A DNA stretch of 64,000 nt. It comes from Persicitalea jodogahamensis (GTDB lineage: Bacteria; Bacteroidota; Bacteroidia; Cytophagales; Spirosomataceae). Under the pieces are notes generated by a model. The model worked only from the letters and a program-made list of their open reading frames with translations. It searched no databases and was not told the DNA's origin. Numbering within the stretch: position 1 is the stretch's first letter; every line of letters starts with the position of its first letter. Below, piece after piece: positions 17,899-26,684 of the stretch. Both the position numbers and the translations under genes were made by a program. Location: positions 248,001-312,000 of the forward strand of contig NZ_BMXF01000003.1 of NCBI RefSeq assembly GCF_014651615.1, read 5' to 3'.

Positions 17899-18893
17899 AA
17901 AGCCAGGGCTTCTGACCCGCTAAACACTTCGTTGATCTCGTTCAGAATTTCGTTGAGCTCATCGAACGACATGCTCTGCACTAGCCTCATCCGGTAGGGC
18001 TTGAAATGATCCAGCCCCCGAAAATAGTTGGTGTAGTGGCGGCGCATCTCGAATATCCCGGTTATCTCGCCTTTCCAGCGCACCGAGAAGTCAAGATGTT
18101 GGCGGCATACTTCCACCCGTTCAGTAAGGGTAGGGGGAGCGAGCATTTTCCCTGTAGCGAGGTAGTGTTTTATTTCGTTGAAAATCCAGGGATAGCCGAT
18201 GGAGGCCCGCCCCACCATGATGCCATCTACCCCGTAGCGGTTTTTGTATTCAAGGGCTTTCTGCGGGCTGTCGATATCACCGTTGCCAAATATCGGAATC
18301 GTGACGCGGGGATTTTCCTTAATGCGTCCGATGAGGGTCCAGTCGGCGGAGCCTTTATACATCTGTACCCGCGTACGCCCGTGGACGGTCAGGGCCTGAA
18401 TACCAATATCCTGCAAGCGCTCGGCTACCTCAAGAATATTTTTCGTGCTGTCGTCCCAGCCCAGCCGCGTCTTCACCGTCACGGGCAGGTGCGTGGCTTT
18501 TACCACGGCCTCAGTCATTCGAACCATTTTAGGAATATCCTGCAAAAGCGCAGCTCCTGCCCCCCGGCAGGCCACGTTTTTGACCGGGCAGCCGTAGTTG
18601 ATATCGATCAGGTCGGGATGCGCCCTTGTGGCGATTTCGGCGCAGGATCGCATGGTTTCGACGTCGCTGCCAAACAATTGGATACCGATGGGCCGTTCAT
18701 ACTCAAAAATGTCGAGCTTTTGCACACTTTTGGCGGCATCGCGAATCAAACCTTCGGACGAAATGAATTCCGTGTACATCAAATCCGCCCCGTTTTCTTT
18801 ACACACGGCCCGAAATGGCGGATCGCTTACATCTTCCATCGGCGCCAGAAGTAGCGGGAAGTCGGGGAGCGTAATATTTCCAATCTTTGTCAT
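17895..18893 (-). CDS. dusB: tRNA-dihydrouridine synthase
   Basis: 332 residues. FMN-binding TIM barrel with LLAPMEDVSDPPFR, DINYGCPVKNVACRGAGAALL carrying the catalytic cysteine (VACRGAG), VTVKTRLGWDD, LTVHGRTR and VDGIMVGRASIGYPWIF split over the barrel, and a C-terminal helical domain. Reduces specific uridines in tRNA with NADPH. DusB-like features are strongest, but the DusA/DusC distinction is not needed here since Bacteroidota carry mainly this type. Overlaps the EamA start by 4 nt. Confidence 0.93.
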   Translation of the reverse strand: MTKIGNITLPDFPLLLAPMEDVSDPPFRAVCKENGADLMYTEFISSEGLIRDAAKSVQKLDIFEYERPIGIQLFGSDVETMRSCAEIATRAHPDLIDINYGCPVKNVACRGAGAALLQDIPKMVRMTEAVVKATHLPVTVKTRLGWDDSTKNILEVAERLQDIGIQALTVHGRTRVQMYKGSADWTLIGRIKENPRVTIPIFGNGDIDSPQKALEYKNRYGVDGIMVGRASIGYPWIFNEIKHYLATGKMLAPPTLTERVEVCRQHLDFSVRWKGEITGIFEMRRHYTNYFRGLDHFKPYRMRLVQSMSFDELNEILNEINEVFSGSEALAL

Positions 18894-19131
18894 TTTGCCG
18901 TTTTGGTGACGGTTTTTGTTTCGAAGTACGGATGTAAAATTACGGTGCAGGAGGGAGGCCTAAAATAGCATAAGCTTCATCAGGTAGTTTTGAATAATTC
19001 GGAGTCCGGGAGCTGACTGGTTCACCGCTGATCCAACAAACGTTTCTGTCGCTCAACATCAGCAAAAATAACTAACTAAACCTCTAAACTACCCCGCAAC
19101 TAAACAATTTCCCCGTAAATTTACGCCAATT

Positions 19132-20076
19132 ATGGAACACAATCCCCACCTATCTTTATCCTCACGCGTTCCCAACACCTGGCGGAGCCTTCTGGTTCTG
19201 GTGGGTTTTATTTTGGTGGGAATGTCAGTAGGGAACATGCTGGCCGTGCTTTTTCTGATGAAATTCCTGGGGAGTGGTGAGGGAATGGCCGGGATCGAAA
19301 TCGTATCTACGCTCATACAGTCGCCCGAGTCTGTACCGAATGGCTGGTACGGCCTGATGCTCCTACAAGCCACGGCGCATGTCTCTACGTACCTGATTCC
19401 ACCGATTCTGTATTGGTCGTACATTGAGCGGCGCAGTCTGCCGGATTTTCGGACGCGGGCGCTGACGCCCCCACAGTTTTGGGGCTTGACGCTGCTTGTC
19501 GTGCTGGCCTTCATGCCGCTCAACGGTTTGATCATCGAGTGGAACCAGGGTATGGTGCTACCCGACTTCCTGAGTGGAGTGGAGCAGTGGATGCGCGATA
19601 AAGAGGAACAATTGGAGGGGTTGACCAATTTTCTGACTGATTTCGACTCGCCCACCCAGTTCGCAATAGCCCTTTTGGTCATAGGAATTATCCCGGCCAT
19701 CGGAGAAGAGGTACTTTTCCGGGGTGTGTTGCAGCGAAAGCTGATGGAGGAATGGCTCAACCCGCACTTAGCGATTTGGGTGGCAGCCGCGCTGTTCAGC
19801 GCCATACACGTGCAGTTCTACGGGTTTATTCCCAGAATGCTGTTGGGCGCCCTGTTCGGGTATTTGTATTACTGGTCGGGTAGTTTGTGGGTCGCCATAT
19901 TCGCCCACTTCGTCAACAATGGATTCATGGTGATGATGCTATACCTCTATCACCAGAAAATGGTAGACTACAACATAGAAGACAATGAGTCCGTCCCGTG
20001 GAGCGCGGCGCTGATATCGTTGGTGGCCACCTCTGCGCTACTTTATGCTGCCTGGAAGCAAAAGCGGACCGTTTGA
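19132..20076 (+). CDS. CPBP family intramembrane metalloprotease
   Basis: 314 residues, about eight membrane segments. The Abi/CAAX-protease motifs are present: EEVLFRG with Glu192-Glu193, then ALFSAIHVQFYGFIPRM with a histidine and HFVNNGF near the C-terminus. Bacterial members cleave or bind membrane substrates; some are linked to bacteriocin immunity or signalling, but nothing nearby indicates a target. Starts six bases after the palindrome CGTAAATTTACG (19114-19125), which may act in initiation or regulation. Confidence 0.9.
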   Translation: MEHNPHLSLSSRVPNTWRSLLVLVGFILVGMSVGNMLAVLFLMKFLGSGEGMAGIEIVSTLIQSPESVPNGWYGLMLLQATAHVSTYLIPPILYWSYIERRSLPDFRTRALTPPQFWGLTLLVVLAFMPLNGLIIEWNQGMVLPDFLSGVEQWMRDKEEQLEGLTNFLTDFDSPTQFAIALLVIGIIPAIGEEVLFRGVLQRKLMEEWLNPHLAIWVAAALFSAIHVQFYGFIPRMLLGALFGYLYYWSGSLWVAIFAHFVNNGFMVMMLYLYHQKMVDYNIEDNESVPWSAALISLVATSALLYAAWKQKRTV

Positions 20077-20150
20077 TTATCTAAAAAATTCAATATACAC
20101 TAATTCACAATTCTCTCACAGCGGGGGTTGCCCCGTCAAAATTGACAACA

Positions 20151-21296
20151 ATGGCAAAAGTAAAAGTAGGAGTAGTAGGAACCGGATTCATCGGCCCCGC
20201 CCACATTGAAGCGCTGCGTCGCCTGCCTAATGTAGAAGTGGTAGCACTTTGTGAAGTTACCGCAGAACTGGCCGCCGAAAAAGCCAAGTCGCTGGGCATC
20301 GAGCGTTCCTACACCTTCGATGAATTGTTGAAACAGGACGATATTCAGTCCATCCATATCTGCACTCCGAACTTCCTGCATTATTCTCAGTCAAAAGCAG
20401 CCTTGGAAGCTGGCAAGCATGTAATTTGCGAAAAACCTTTGGCCAAAGACCTGGCCGAAGCTGAGGAGTTGGTAGAATTGGCTGCCAAGACAGGTCTGGT
20501 CAACGCCGTGCATTTCAACCTGCGGTACTACCCCTTGGCCCGACAAATGAAAGTAATGCGGGAAAAAGGCGAACTCGGCGACGTCTACTCCGTGATCGGT
20601 TCCTATTTGCAGGATTGGCTTTTCTACGAAACCGATTACAACTGGCGGCTCGAACCCGACAAATCCGGCGACTCGCGGGCTATTGCTGACATCGGTTCTC
20701 ACCTGATGGACATTCTGGAATACATTACCGGTCTGAAAACAGTAGCCGTGATGGCTGATTTCAATACCATCCACAAAACCCGGAAGAAGCCGCTCAAGGA
20801 AGTAGAAACCTATTCAGGCAAAATCCTGAAACCCGAAGACTACGCCGACGTACCCATCAACACCGAAGACCACGCTAACGTGCTGCTACGATTCGATAAC
20901 GGCAACCGGGGCGTTATCACCGTATCACAGGTGTCGGCGGGGCGTAAGAACCGCATGGCTCTTGAAATTTCGGGGTCCAAAAAAACGTTTAGTTTCAATT
21001 CCGAAAGTCCCAACGAACTTTGGATCGGCAATCGCGACGGCTATAACGAGGTACTCATGCGCGACCCTTCACTGGTTCACAAAGAAGCCAGTTCCGTTAT
21101 CTCTTTCCCCGGCGGCCACAACGAGGGCTTCCCCGATACCTCCAAGCAGATGTTCAAGGAAGTCTATGCTGCTATCGAAGCCGGAAAGCAGCCCGAAAAC
21201 CCCACCTTCCCCACCTTCGCCGACGGCTACCGCGAGTTGCTGATTTGTGAAAAGATCCTGGAAAGCGCCCGGGGGGAGAAGTGGGTGGAGATATAA
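20151..21296 (+). CDS. Gfo/Idh/MocA family oxidoreductase
   Basis: 381 residues. N-terminal Rossmann domain (KVGVVGTGFIGPAHIEALRRL, then CEKPLAKDLAEAEELVELA with the conserved E-K-P dipeptide) and a C-terminal substrate domain starting near VHFNLRYYP. NAD(P)-dependent oxidation of a sugar or inositol-like polyol is expected. The ORF could start at a TTG at 20142, but ATG 20151 fits the family. It is the first gene of a sugar cluster with the isomerase at 21.9 kb and the ThuA fusion at 23-26 kb. Confidence 0.9.
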   Translation: MAKVKVGVVGTGFIGPAHIEALRRLPNVEVVALCEVTAELAAEKAKSLGIERSYTFDELLKQDDIQSIHICTPNFLHYSQSKAALEAGKHVICEKPLAKDLAEAEELVELAAKTGLVNAVHFNLRYYPLARQMKVMREKGELGDVYSVIGSYLQDWLFYETDYNWRLEPDKSGDSRAIADIGSHLMDILEYITGLKTVAVMADFNTIHKTRKKPLKEVETYSGKILKPEDYADVPINTEDHANVLLRFDNGNRGVITVSQVSAGRKNRMALEISGSKKTFSFNSESPNELWIGNRDGYNEVLMRDPSLVHKEASSVISFPGGHNEGFPDTSKQMFKEVYAAIEAGKQPENPTFPTFADGYRELLICEKILESARGEKWVEI

Positions 21297-21303
21297 TTTG
21301 GAA

Positions 21304-21388
21304 TTAGTGAATGTCGGAATTAAGGAATGTTGCTTTCGCAGGTCATCATTTAATACTTTTTTCCTACAATCACTTTCCAACATTCCAA
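21304..21388. repeat. Left inverted repeat and hairpin flanking the S23-type gene
   Basis: TTAGTGAATGTCGGAAT (21304-21320) is the inverted counterpart of 21837-21861 on the far side of the next gene; the only difference is one 8-nt insertion in the right copy. Within the left copy, GGAATGTTG (21324-21332) pairs with CAACATTCC further right, forming a hairpin just upstream of the start codon. Confidence 0.7.
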
Positions 21389-21394
21389 ATTGTT

Positions 21395-21805
21395 ATGGAG
21401 AAAGATTGGTGGGTTGAAGAGAGTGCTGAGTACGAATATCAGGCTAGAGCTGATTTTGTTGAGGCAATGCGTGAGAGAACCAAAAAATTGGTACTTCGGC
21501 ACATCAAACTTTACCAAGCTTTGCCTTCAAATGAGGAAGCACGCATAATTGGAAAGCAGCTTTTGCGTTCAGCTACCTCGACGGGTGCCAATTATCGGGC
21601 ATCATGCAGAGCAAGGAGTAAGGCCGAGTTTTTTTCCAAACTTTCGATCACGATCGAGGAAGCAGATGAGTCTTTATTTTGGTTAGAAATTTTAGAAGAA
21701 GCTGGAATTGTCGAAGAAAAGAAACTCGTTTCGCTCAAAGCCGAAACCTTTGAAATTCTGAAAATTCTTTCCAAAGCTCGAAGTTCAACCCGTTCTAATA
21801 CCTGA
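21395..21805 (+). CDS. Four-helix-bundle protein, 23S rRNA intervening-sequence (S23) type
   Basis: 136 residues, all helical. The hallmark segment RSATSTGANYRASCRARS then KAEFFSKLSITIEEADE and ESLFWLEIL identifies the S23/IVP family, first found encoded in intervening sequences of 23S rRNA and related to the Avd accessory protein of diversity-generating retroelements. Function of stand-alone copies is unknown. ATG at 21395 is chosen because the longer frame from 21311 runs through the flanking repeat. The gene lies between two sugar genes that would otherwise be neighbours and is bracketed by inverted repeats, so it looks inserted. Its AT content is higher than that of the neighbours. Confidence 0.9.
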   Translation: MEKDWWVEESAEYEYQARADFVEAMRERTKKLVLRHIKLYQALPSNEEARIIGKQLLRSATSTGANYRASCRARSKAEFFSKLSITIEEADESLFWLEILEEAGIVEEKKLVSLKAETFEILKILSKARSSTRSNT

Positions 21806-21817
21806 CTATTAAACTTA

Positions 21818-21861
21818 TTGGACGTCGGAACAATTTATTCCGACATTCCAAAATTCACTAA
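21818..21861. repeat. Right inverted repeat and hairpin flanking the S23-type gene
   Basis: TTGGACGTCGGAA (21818-21830) pairs with TTCCGACATTCCAA (21838-21851) around loop CAATTTA. The outer part, to TTCACTAA at 21861, is the reverse complement of the left flank at 21304-21320 with an 8-nt insertion. Confidence 0.75.
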
Positions 21862-21877
21862 CTCAATATTAAAAACT

Positions 21878-22930
21878 ATGAAAACCCTAAATGGCCCCGC
21901 CATTTTCCTGGCCCAATTCATGGGCGACGAAGCCCCTTTCAATACGCTTGAAAGTATTGCCAAATACATGGCCGATCTCGGATACGTAGGTATTCAGATT
22001 CCTACCTGGGATTCTCGCTGCATTGATTTAAAGCAGGCGGCTGAGTCCAAAACCTATTGCGACGAGTACAAGGGCAAGCTGAAAGACATCGGCGTGGAAG
22101 TGACTGAGCTTTCCACGCACCTGCAAGGACAACTCGTAGCATCGCACCCGGTCTACGATGCCATGTTCGATGGCTTTGCCGTACCCGAGGTTCGTAACAA
22201 CCCTTCGGCCCGCCAGGCTTGGGCAGTAGATCAACTCACCATGGCCGCCAAAGCCAGTCAGAATCTGGGGCTGACGGCCTGCGCCAGTTTCTCAGGAGCA
22301 TTGGCCTGGCCGTACATGTACCCCTGGCCGCAGCGTCCGCAGGGATTGGTAGAAACAGCCTTTGCGGAATTGGCTAAGCGCTGGAAACCCATCCTGGATA
22401 CTTTTGAAGATTGTGGAGTCGATGTTTGTTATGAACTACATCCGGGCGAGGATTTGTTCGACGGGGCGACTTTCGAGCGCTTCCTGGATGCGGTCAATGG
22501 GCATGCACGTGCCAACATTCTCTATGATCCCAGCCACTTTGTCTTGCAGCAGTTGGATTATCTGGCTTTCATCGATCTTTATCATGAACGCATCAAAGCT
22601 TTCCACGTAAAGGATGCCGAGTTCAATCCTACGGGACGGCAGGGCGTGTACAGCGGCTTTGCAGGCTGGGCCGACCGCGCCGGCCGTTTCCGGTCGCTGG
22701 GCGACGGGCAGGTGGATTTTTCCGGTATTTTCTCCAAACTCTCACAGTATGATTACGGTAGTTGGGCGGTGTTGGAATGGGAATGCTGCATAAAGTCTCC
22801 CGCGCAGGGTGCCGCCGAGGGGGCGCCTTTCATCGAAAGCCACATCATCGAAGTGACCGATAAAGCCTTTGACGACTTCGCGAGCGCGGGGGCTGACGAG
22901 GACTTCAACCGGAAGGTTCTGGGTATATAG
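21878..22930 (+). CDS. Sugar phosphate isomerase/epimerase (AP endonuclease 2-like TIM barrel)
   Basis: 350 residues. Xylose-isomerase-like TIM barrel of the IolE/hydroxypyruvate-isomerase superfamily: LGYVGIQIPTWDSR, ELSTHLQGQLVASHP, CYELHPGEDLFDG, NILYDPSHFVLQQ and FHVKDAEFNPTGRQG hold the Glu, Asp and His residues that bind the metal. Probably isomerises or epimerises a keto-sugar produced by the Gfo/Idh/MocA enzyme. ATG 21878 is used since upstream codons lie in the repeat. A very strong terminator follows. Confidence 0.9.
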   Translation: MKTLNGPAIFLAQFMGDEAPFNTLESIAKYMADLGYVGIQIPTWDSRCIDLKQAAESKTYCDEYKGKLKDIGVEVTELSTHLQGQLVASHPVYDAMFDGFAVPEVRNNPSARQAWAVDQLTMAAKASQNLGLTACASFSGALAWPYMYPWPQRPQGLVETAFAELAKRWKPILDTFEDCGVDVCYELHPGEDLFDGATFERFLDAVNGHARANILYDPSHFVLQQLDYLAFIDLYHERIKAFHVKDAEFNPTGRQGVYSGFAGWADRAGRFRSLGDGQVDFSGIFSKLSQYDYGSWAVLEWECCIKSPAQGAAEGAPFIESHIIEVTDKAFDDFASAGADEDFNRKVLGI

Positions 22931-22934
22931 AAGG

Positions 22935-22962
22935 AGGTCTTCGACTCCGCTCAGACTGACAA
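22935..22962. repeat. Copy of a dispersed Bacteroidota intergenic motif (CTTCGACTCCGCTCAG)
   Basis: The string GTCTTCGACTCCGCTCAG followed by ACTGAC resembles a short motif I know as scattered through Bacteroidota intergenic regions. It directly follows the isomerase stop. Only one copy is seen in this window. Confidence 0.4.
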
Positions 22963-22967
22963 ACAGT

Positions 22968-23010
22968 AAAAAAAGCGGGCGCCGGGAAAATCCCGGCGCC
23001 CGCTTTTTTT
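22968..23010. terminator. Strong bidirectional intrinsic terminator
   Basis: A perfect 20-bp stem (arms 22968-22987 and 22991-23010, core GCGGGCGCCGGGA) with loop AAA and A/T runs on both sides. Placed between the convergent isomerase and ThuA-fusion genes. Confidence 0.95.
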
Positions 23011-23018
23011 TCAACCAA

Positions 23019-23059
23019 TGGGTAATGGAAAAACTAAATTGTCCACTTTCCACTATTCA
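23019..23059. repeat. Weak imperfect palindrome
   Basis: TGGGTAATGGAAA (23019-23031) and TTTCCACTATTCA (23047-23059) pair at 10 of 13 positions. It lies just before the stop codon side of the ThuA fusion gene and resembles, at low similarity, the palindromic intergenic repeats elsewhere in the window. Confidence 0.3.
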
Positions 23060-23064
23060 TCGAC

Positions 23065-26000
23065 TTACATCGCTCCGTTCACGAACTCGATGGTGTCCAC
23101 CGCAAAGAGCGGCTTTCCTTTCGGATCGGCGTTTTTGAAGACAAAGTAGATATCTCGCTGCCGATTATCAGCGGGGACTTCCAATGGGATGTCCACTTCT
23201 CCCATCGTACCCTGCTTCACTTGCGCAGAGCCGATACTCGGGCCGTTGGGCGAATCCAAATGGACCTCAATTGTACCACCCGATGTCATGCCTTCGGTAG
23301 TAAATACGCTGGCTTTCAACTTGCTGATGCCCGTGAGGTCAATATCCTTAAAGACCATATTACTATTGTTAGCAGTGGCTACCACTACTTCCGAACCCGT
23401 CGGGAGTTTGTACTTCATGTAGTCTTTGCCACTGTCAAGTAAATTAGCCTTCATTTTTGCGGGACGCAGGGCCACGCTCTTCGTAGTTGACAGTGGACCG
23501 ATGGTTCCGTTGCCCTTGTCGGTGTAGCTGGCCGTGAGGACGTAAGAACCCGCTTTATCCTTGGCTTCGGGGGTGAACGTGCTGGCCAGTGGCTCACGTT
23601 TCACCTGCTTTTTCTCATCGGCCAGCGACAAAATGTACTTCACCATGTCCTGCGCCTCTTCGGCCTTCAACTGCGGGTGGGCAGCCATGGCTTGTTCGCC
23701 CCATACACCGCCACCGCCTTTGATCACTTTCTCCGAGAGTTGCTTCACTGCATTCCGGTCTTTTTGGTATTTTTTGGCTACGTCTATGTAAGCCGGACCG
23801 ACCGACTTCTTATCGATGCTATGGCAAGCCTTACAATCGCTCAGCTCGATCAGACGCTTACCCGTGGCAAAGCCTGTGTTGACCTGGTGCCCTTGTGCCA
23901 GCATAGTTTTGTCAAAACCTTCCATGTAGTCGATCGTTACCAGAACGTCATTCTGATCGACGCCTTTGGCCAACGTTCCGTCTTCCTTATCTTTAACCGT
24001 CACGTCGTAGGCGACGGGTTTTTTGTCAAAGTAAAAGGATTTATTACCCTTTACGGCGATTTCCACGTTGGGAACGTCATTGCCCGCTTTCACCAACACA
24101 TTGGAGGTTGAAGTATTGCCCTTGGCATCGGTTACTTTCAGCGTGGCCGTGTATTCACCCGGCTTGGTGTAGGTGTAGGTTGGGTTAGCCTCAGTGCTTT
24201 TCGGCAAACCAGGACCAAACGTCCACTCGTATTTCAAGGCGTCTTTGTCATAATCCATTGTGCCCTTGGACGAGAATGCCACCTTCAAGGGCGTAGCTCC
24301 CACTTTTTTGTCGGCCGATGTCATTGCCACGGGAGCGCGGTTACCCGCATTGTAAGTGATTTGCGTAAGGCGGGCTTCATCGTTCTGCGCAAACCAGTTG
24401 CTGCCGTATTCCAGCATGTACAGGGAGCCATCCTTGGCAAACTGCATGTCCATGGGATGGTTGAAAGTGGAAGAAGGCATGAAATGCTCCATCGAAACGA
24501 AATCGCCGTTAGGAGCCATCGTTACCGGATTGACCCAGCCGCGCATCCACTCATAGGCGAAGAGCTTTCCATCGTAGTAGCGCGGGAATTTTACATTGCT
24601 GTCGGCATAGTCATCATAGTAATACACCGGACCTGCCATGGCATTACGGCCACCCTTGCCCACGATAGCTCCAAACTCGGGAGAATCGGCATACGGATAA
24701 TAAATGAAAGCCTTCTGGGCGGGAGGTAGTTGCTTGAGACCTTTGATCTGGGTGGAAGGATTCACCGGCTTTTCCGGATCAAAATAAGGGCCGGAAGTAC
24801 TATCGGCAAAATTGAACAGGCGGTAGGGTTTGTTGTCCCCTACGAATAATGGCCAGCCAAAGTACCCTGCTTTGCGAGCCTGGTTGATTTCGTCATGGCC
24901 TCTGGGGCCGCGCAGGGGATTGTCTTCCCCGGCATCGGGACCTACCTCGCCCCAATACAGATAGCCTGTACGCTGATCGACAGCAATACGGTAAGGGTTA
25001 CGGTTGCCCATTACGTAGATTTCGGGCCGGGCACCCTCGGTTCCTTTGGGGAAGAGGTTGCCTTCGGGAATATCGTAGCCTTTGTCAGCTCGGGGCTTAA
25101 TCCGCAAGATTTTGCCGCGTAGATCAGCGGTGTTGCTCGACGAATTAAGAGCGCTGAACTTCTCACGTCCTGGACGCAGGTCACTCGGAGAAAAACCATT
25201 CGATTGGAAGGGATTGGTATTATCGCCCGTCGACAGGTACAGGTTACCCTCTTTGTCCCAGGCAATGGAGCCACCGGTATGGCAGCAGTCGTCCTGGCCT
25301 CCGATGCGGTTTTCAGCTACATTCAGCAAAAGCTCCTCGGTATCGAGTTTCAACTTGTTGGTCGCATCGTCCCATTTCACCCGGACAAGTCGATTGTTTT
25401 TGTCAGGATCGACGGCCGAGTAGTACAGGTACACCCAATTATTAGTCTTGAAGTCCGGGTCGATGTTGATGCCCAGCAGACCATATTCGCGCTGGAAATG
25501 GACGGGGATGGTAGCAGCAAGTTCGGTGATTCCGGTTTTGGGATTATAAAGCTTGACGGCTCCCTTTCTTTCGGTGAAGAGTACTTTTCCGTTGTCAAGT
25601 ACTACCAGCTCAGTGGGTTCGTCCAGATGATCCACCAGCACTTTGCGGATGAAGCGATTTTCTTCGGGACGTGATTTGGCGTAATCCAGTTTACCGGCCA
25701 TTGCCCACTTCATACCACCCAGCAGATGCTTTACGTACACGGGGTTGGAGTACATTTCGTCGGTGTGGCCAAAGTTGGTGTAAAACGCTTTTCCGCCTTC
25801 AAATTCGTGATACCAGGCCATCGGGTGGTCGTCGCCCATCTGCCCTTCCTTATAGCTGTTCTCATCGATTTTGACCAGCACAGTCACATCTTTGTTGAAG
25901 TTCTTGAAGTCGTAGAACTCGTCCTTCACCGTCCACTTGTCGGGAAAGCCCTCCATCGAAGGATGATTGCGGTTGACGACGAAAGCCTCGCCCGTCTGAA

Positions 26001-26442
26001 TATTATTTTTGGGGTGACTGGCGAACCAGCCTCCAACCAGGCGATTATACCAGGGCCAGCCGTACTCGGTGTCGGCGGCGGCGTGAATGCCAACGTAGCC
26101 GCCCCCAGCCTGAATGTACCGCTCGAAGGCAACTTGCTGGACATCGTCCAGCACGTCACCCGTCGTACTCAGAAACACAACCTCGCTGTATTTTTTCAGG
26201 TTGTCATCGGTAAAGGCATTAGAGTTGGTAGTAGTATCCACGACAAAGCCATTCTCCTTGCCTAGCTGCATAATAAGCTTATTGCCAACTGCGATGGAAT
26301 TGTGGTGATAGCCTTCGGTTTTGGAGAAAACCAGCACCCGCTTGCCACCGGACTGCGCCGAGACAAACCCGATGCTCAGCCCGCAGCAAACCGCCAATGC
26401 CAGCAAGCTGCTATGAATGAATTTTTTACACAAAATGTACAT
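23065..26442 (-). CDS. ThuA / PQQ-type sugar dehydrogenase / PKD / cytochrome c fusion, exported
   Basis: 1125 residues. Domains in order: signal peptide (1-30); ThuA-like glutamine-amidotransferase fold (~34-245; VLVFSKTEGYHHNSI, VGIHAAADTEY); a glucose/sorbosone dehydrogenase-like six-bladed propeller (~265-700; GLLGINIDPDF, GGSIAWDKEGNLYLSTGD, NRNPYRIAVD); a PKD domain (~702-790); a class I cytochrome c domain with CKACH at 870-874; and a C-terminal region that resembles a family 6-type carbohydrate-binding domain (VEVHLDSPNGPSIG). It should oxidise a sugar in the periplasm and hand electrons to its own haem. Convergent with the sugar cluster genes, so a shared substrate is likely but regulation would be separate. 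Confidence 0.88.
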   Translation of the reverse strand: MYILCKKFIHSSLLALAVCCGLSIGFVSAQSGGKRVLVFSKTEGYHHNSIAVGNKLIMQLGKENGFVVDTTTNSNAFTDDNLKKYSEVVFLSTTGDVLDDVQQVAFERYIQAGGGYVGIHAAADTEYGWPWYNRLVGGWFASHPKNNIQTGEAFVVNRNHPSMEGFPDKWTVKDEFYDFKNFNKDVTVLVKIDENSYKEGQMGDDHPMAWYHEFEGGKAFYTNFGHTDEMYSNPVYVKHLLGGMKWAMAGKLDYAKSRPEENRFIRKVLVDHLDEPTELVVLDNGKVLFTERKGAVKLYNPKTGITELAATIPVHFQREYGLLGINIDPDFKTNNWVYLYYSAVDPDKNNRLVRVKWDDATNKLKLDTEELLLNVAENRIGGQDDCCHTGGSIAWDKEGNLYLSTGDNTNPFQSNGFSPSDLRPGREKFSALNSSSNTADLRGKILRIKPRADKGYDIPEGNLFPKGTEGARPEIYVMGNRNPYRIAVDQRTGYLYWGEVGPDAGEDNPLRGPRGHDEINQARKAGYFGWPLFVGDNKPYRLFNFADSTSGPYFDPEKPVNPSTQIKGLKQLPPAQKAFIYYPYADSPEFGAIVGKGGRNAMAGPVYYYDDYADSNVKFPRYYDGKLFAYEWMRGWVNPVTMAPNGDFVSMEHFMPSSTFNHPMDMQFAKDGSLYMLEYGSNWFAQNDEARLTQITYNAGNRAPVAMTSADKKVGATPLKVAFSSKGTMDYDKDALKYEWTFGPGLPKSTEANPTYTYTKPGEYTATLKVTDAKGNTSTSNVLVKAGNDVPNVEIAVKGNKSFYFDKKPVAYDVTVKDKEDGTLAKGVDQNDVLVTIDYMEGFDKTMLAQGHQVNTGFATGKRLIELSDCKACHSIDKKSVGPAYIDVAKKYQKDRNAVKQLSEKVIKGGGGVWGEQAMAAHPQLKAEEAQDMVKYILSLADEKKQVKREPLASTFTPEAKDKAGSYVLTASYTDKGNGTIGPLSTTKSVALRPAKMKANLLDSGKDYMKYKLPTGSEVVVATANNSNMVFKDIDLTGISKLKASVFTTEGMTSGGTIEVHLDSPNGPSIGSAQVKQGTMGEVDIPLEVPADNRQRDIYFVFKNADPKGKPLFAVDTIEFVNGAM

Positions 26443-26539
26443 GGGTTAAAATTAGATTAGGAATTGATACGTAAGAGAAACAGCGGGATACTCGAATGGT
26501 TTAACCAAACCAACAACTACCCGTCCGTCCGCCGAACCT

Positions 26540-26547
26540 CAAAGGTA
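26540..26547 (-). promoter_or_regulatory. -7 element (TACCTTTG) upstream of the ThuA fusion
   Basis: TACCTTTG on the minus strand about 95 nt before the start codon; no TTG at the -33 position, so low confidence. The rest of the gap 26443-26627 shows no gene. Confidence 0.3.
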
Positions 26548-26627
26548 ACAAGGAAACGTCAGGTTTCGGGGATTTCTTATGGTTTTCTGGAGAAGGATTT
26601 GTTCTGGGGACAGAACCTGTTTTCACC

Positions 26628-26668
26628 AAAAAAAGCGACTTCCCTTTTGATTGGGAAGCCGCTTTTTT
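26628..26668. terminator. Bidirectional intrinsic terminator
   Basis: AAAAAAGCG-CTTCCC pairs with GGGAAG-CGCTTTTTT around loop TTTTGATT, with one mismatch. It terminates the surface-protein gene on the minus strand. Confidence 0.88.
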
Positions 26669-26684
26669 GCTTGGTTTAGCCTTT

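Noticed and set aside
19114-19125. CGTAAATTTACG palindrome just before the CPBP protease start
   Set aside because: A short 12-bp AT-rich palindrome this close to an ATG can arise by chance; no second copy or promoter spacing supports a regulatory call.
24895-26265. Several plus-strand frames opposite the ThuA fusion (up to 179 codons)
   Set aside because: All are antisense to a continuous 1125-codon gene with recognisable domains.
26464-26679. 71-codon plus-strand frame upstream of the ThuA fusion
   Set aside because: Runs through the terminator hairpin and lacks codon bias; treated as non-coding.
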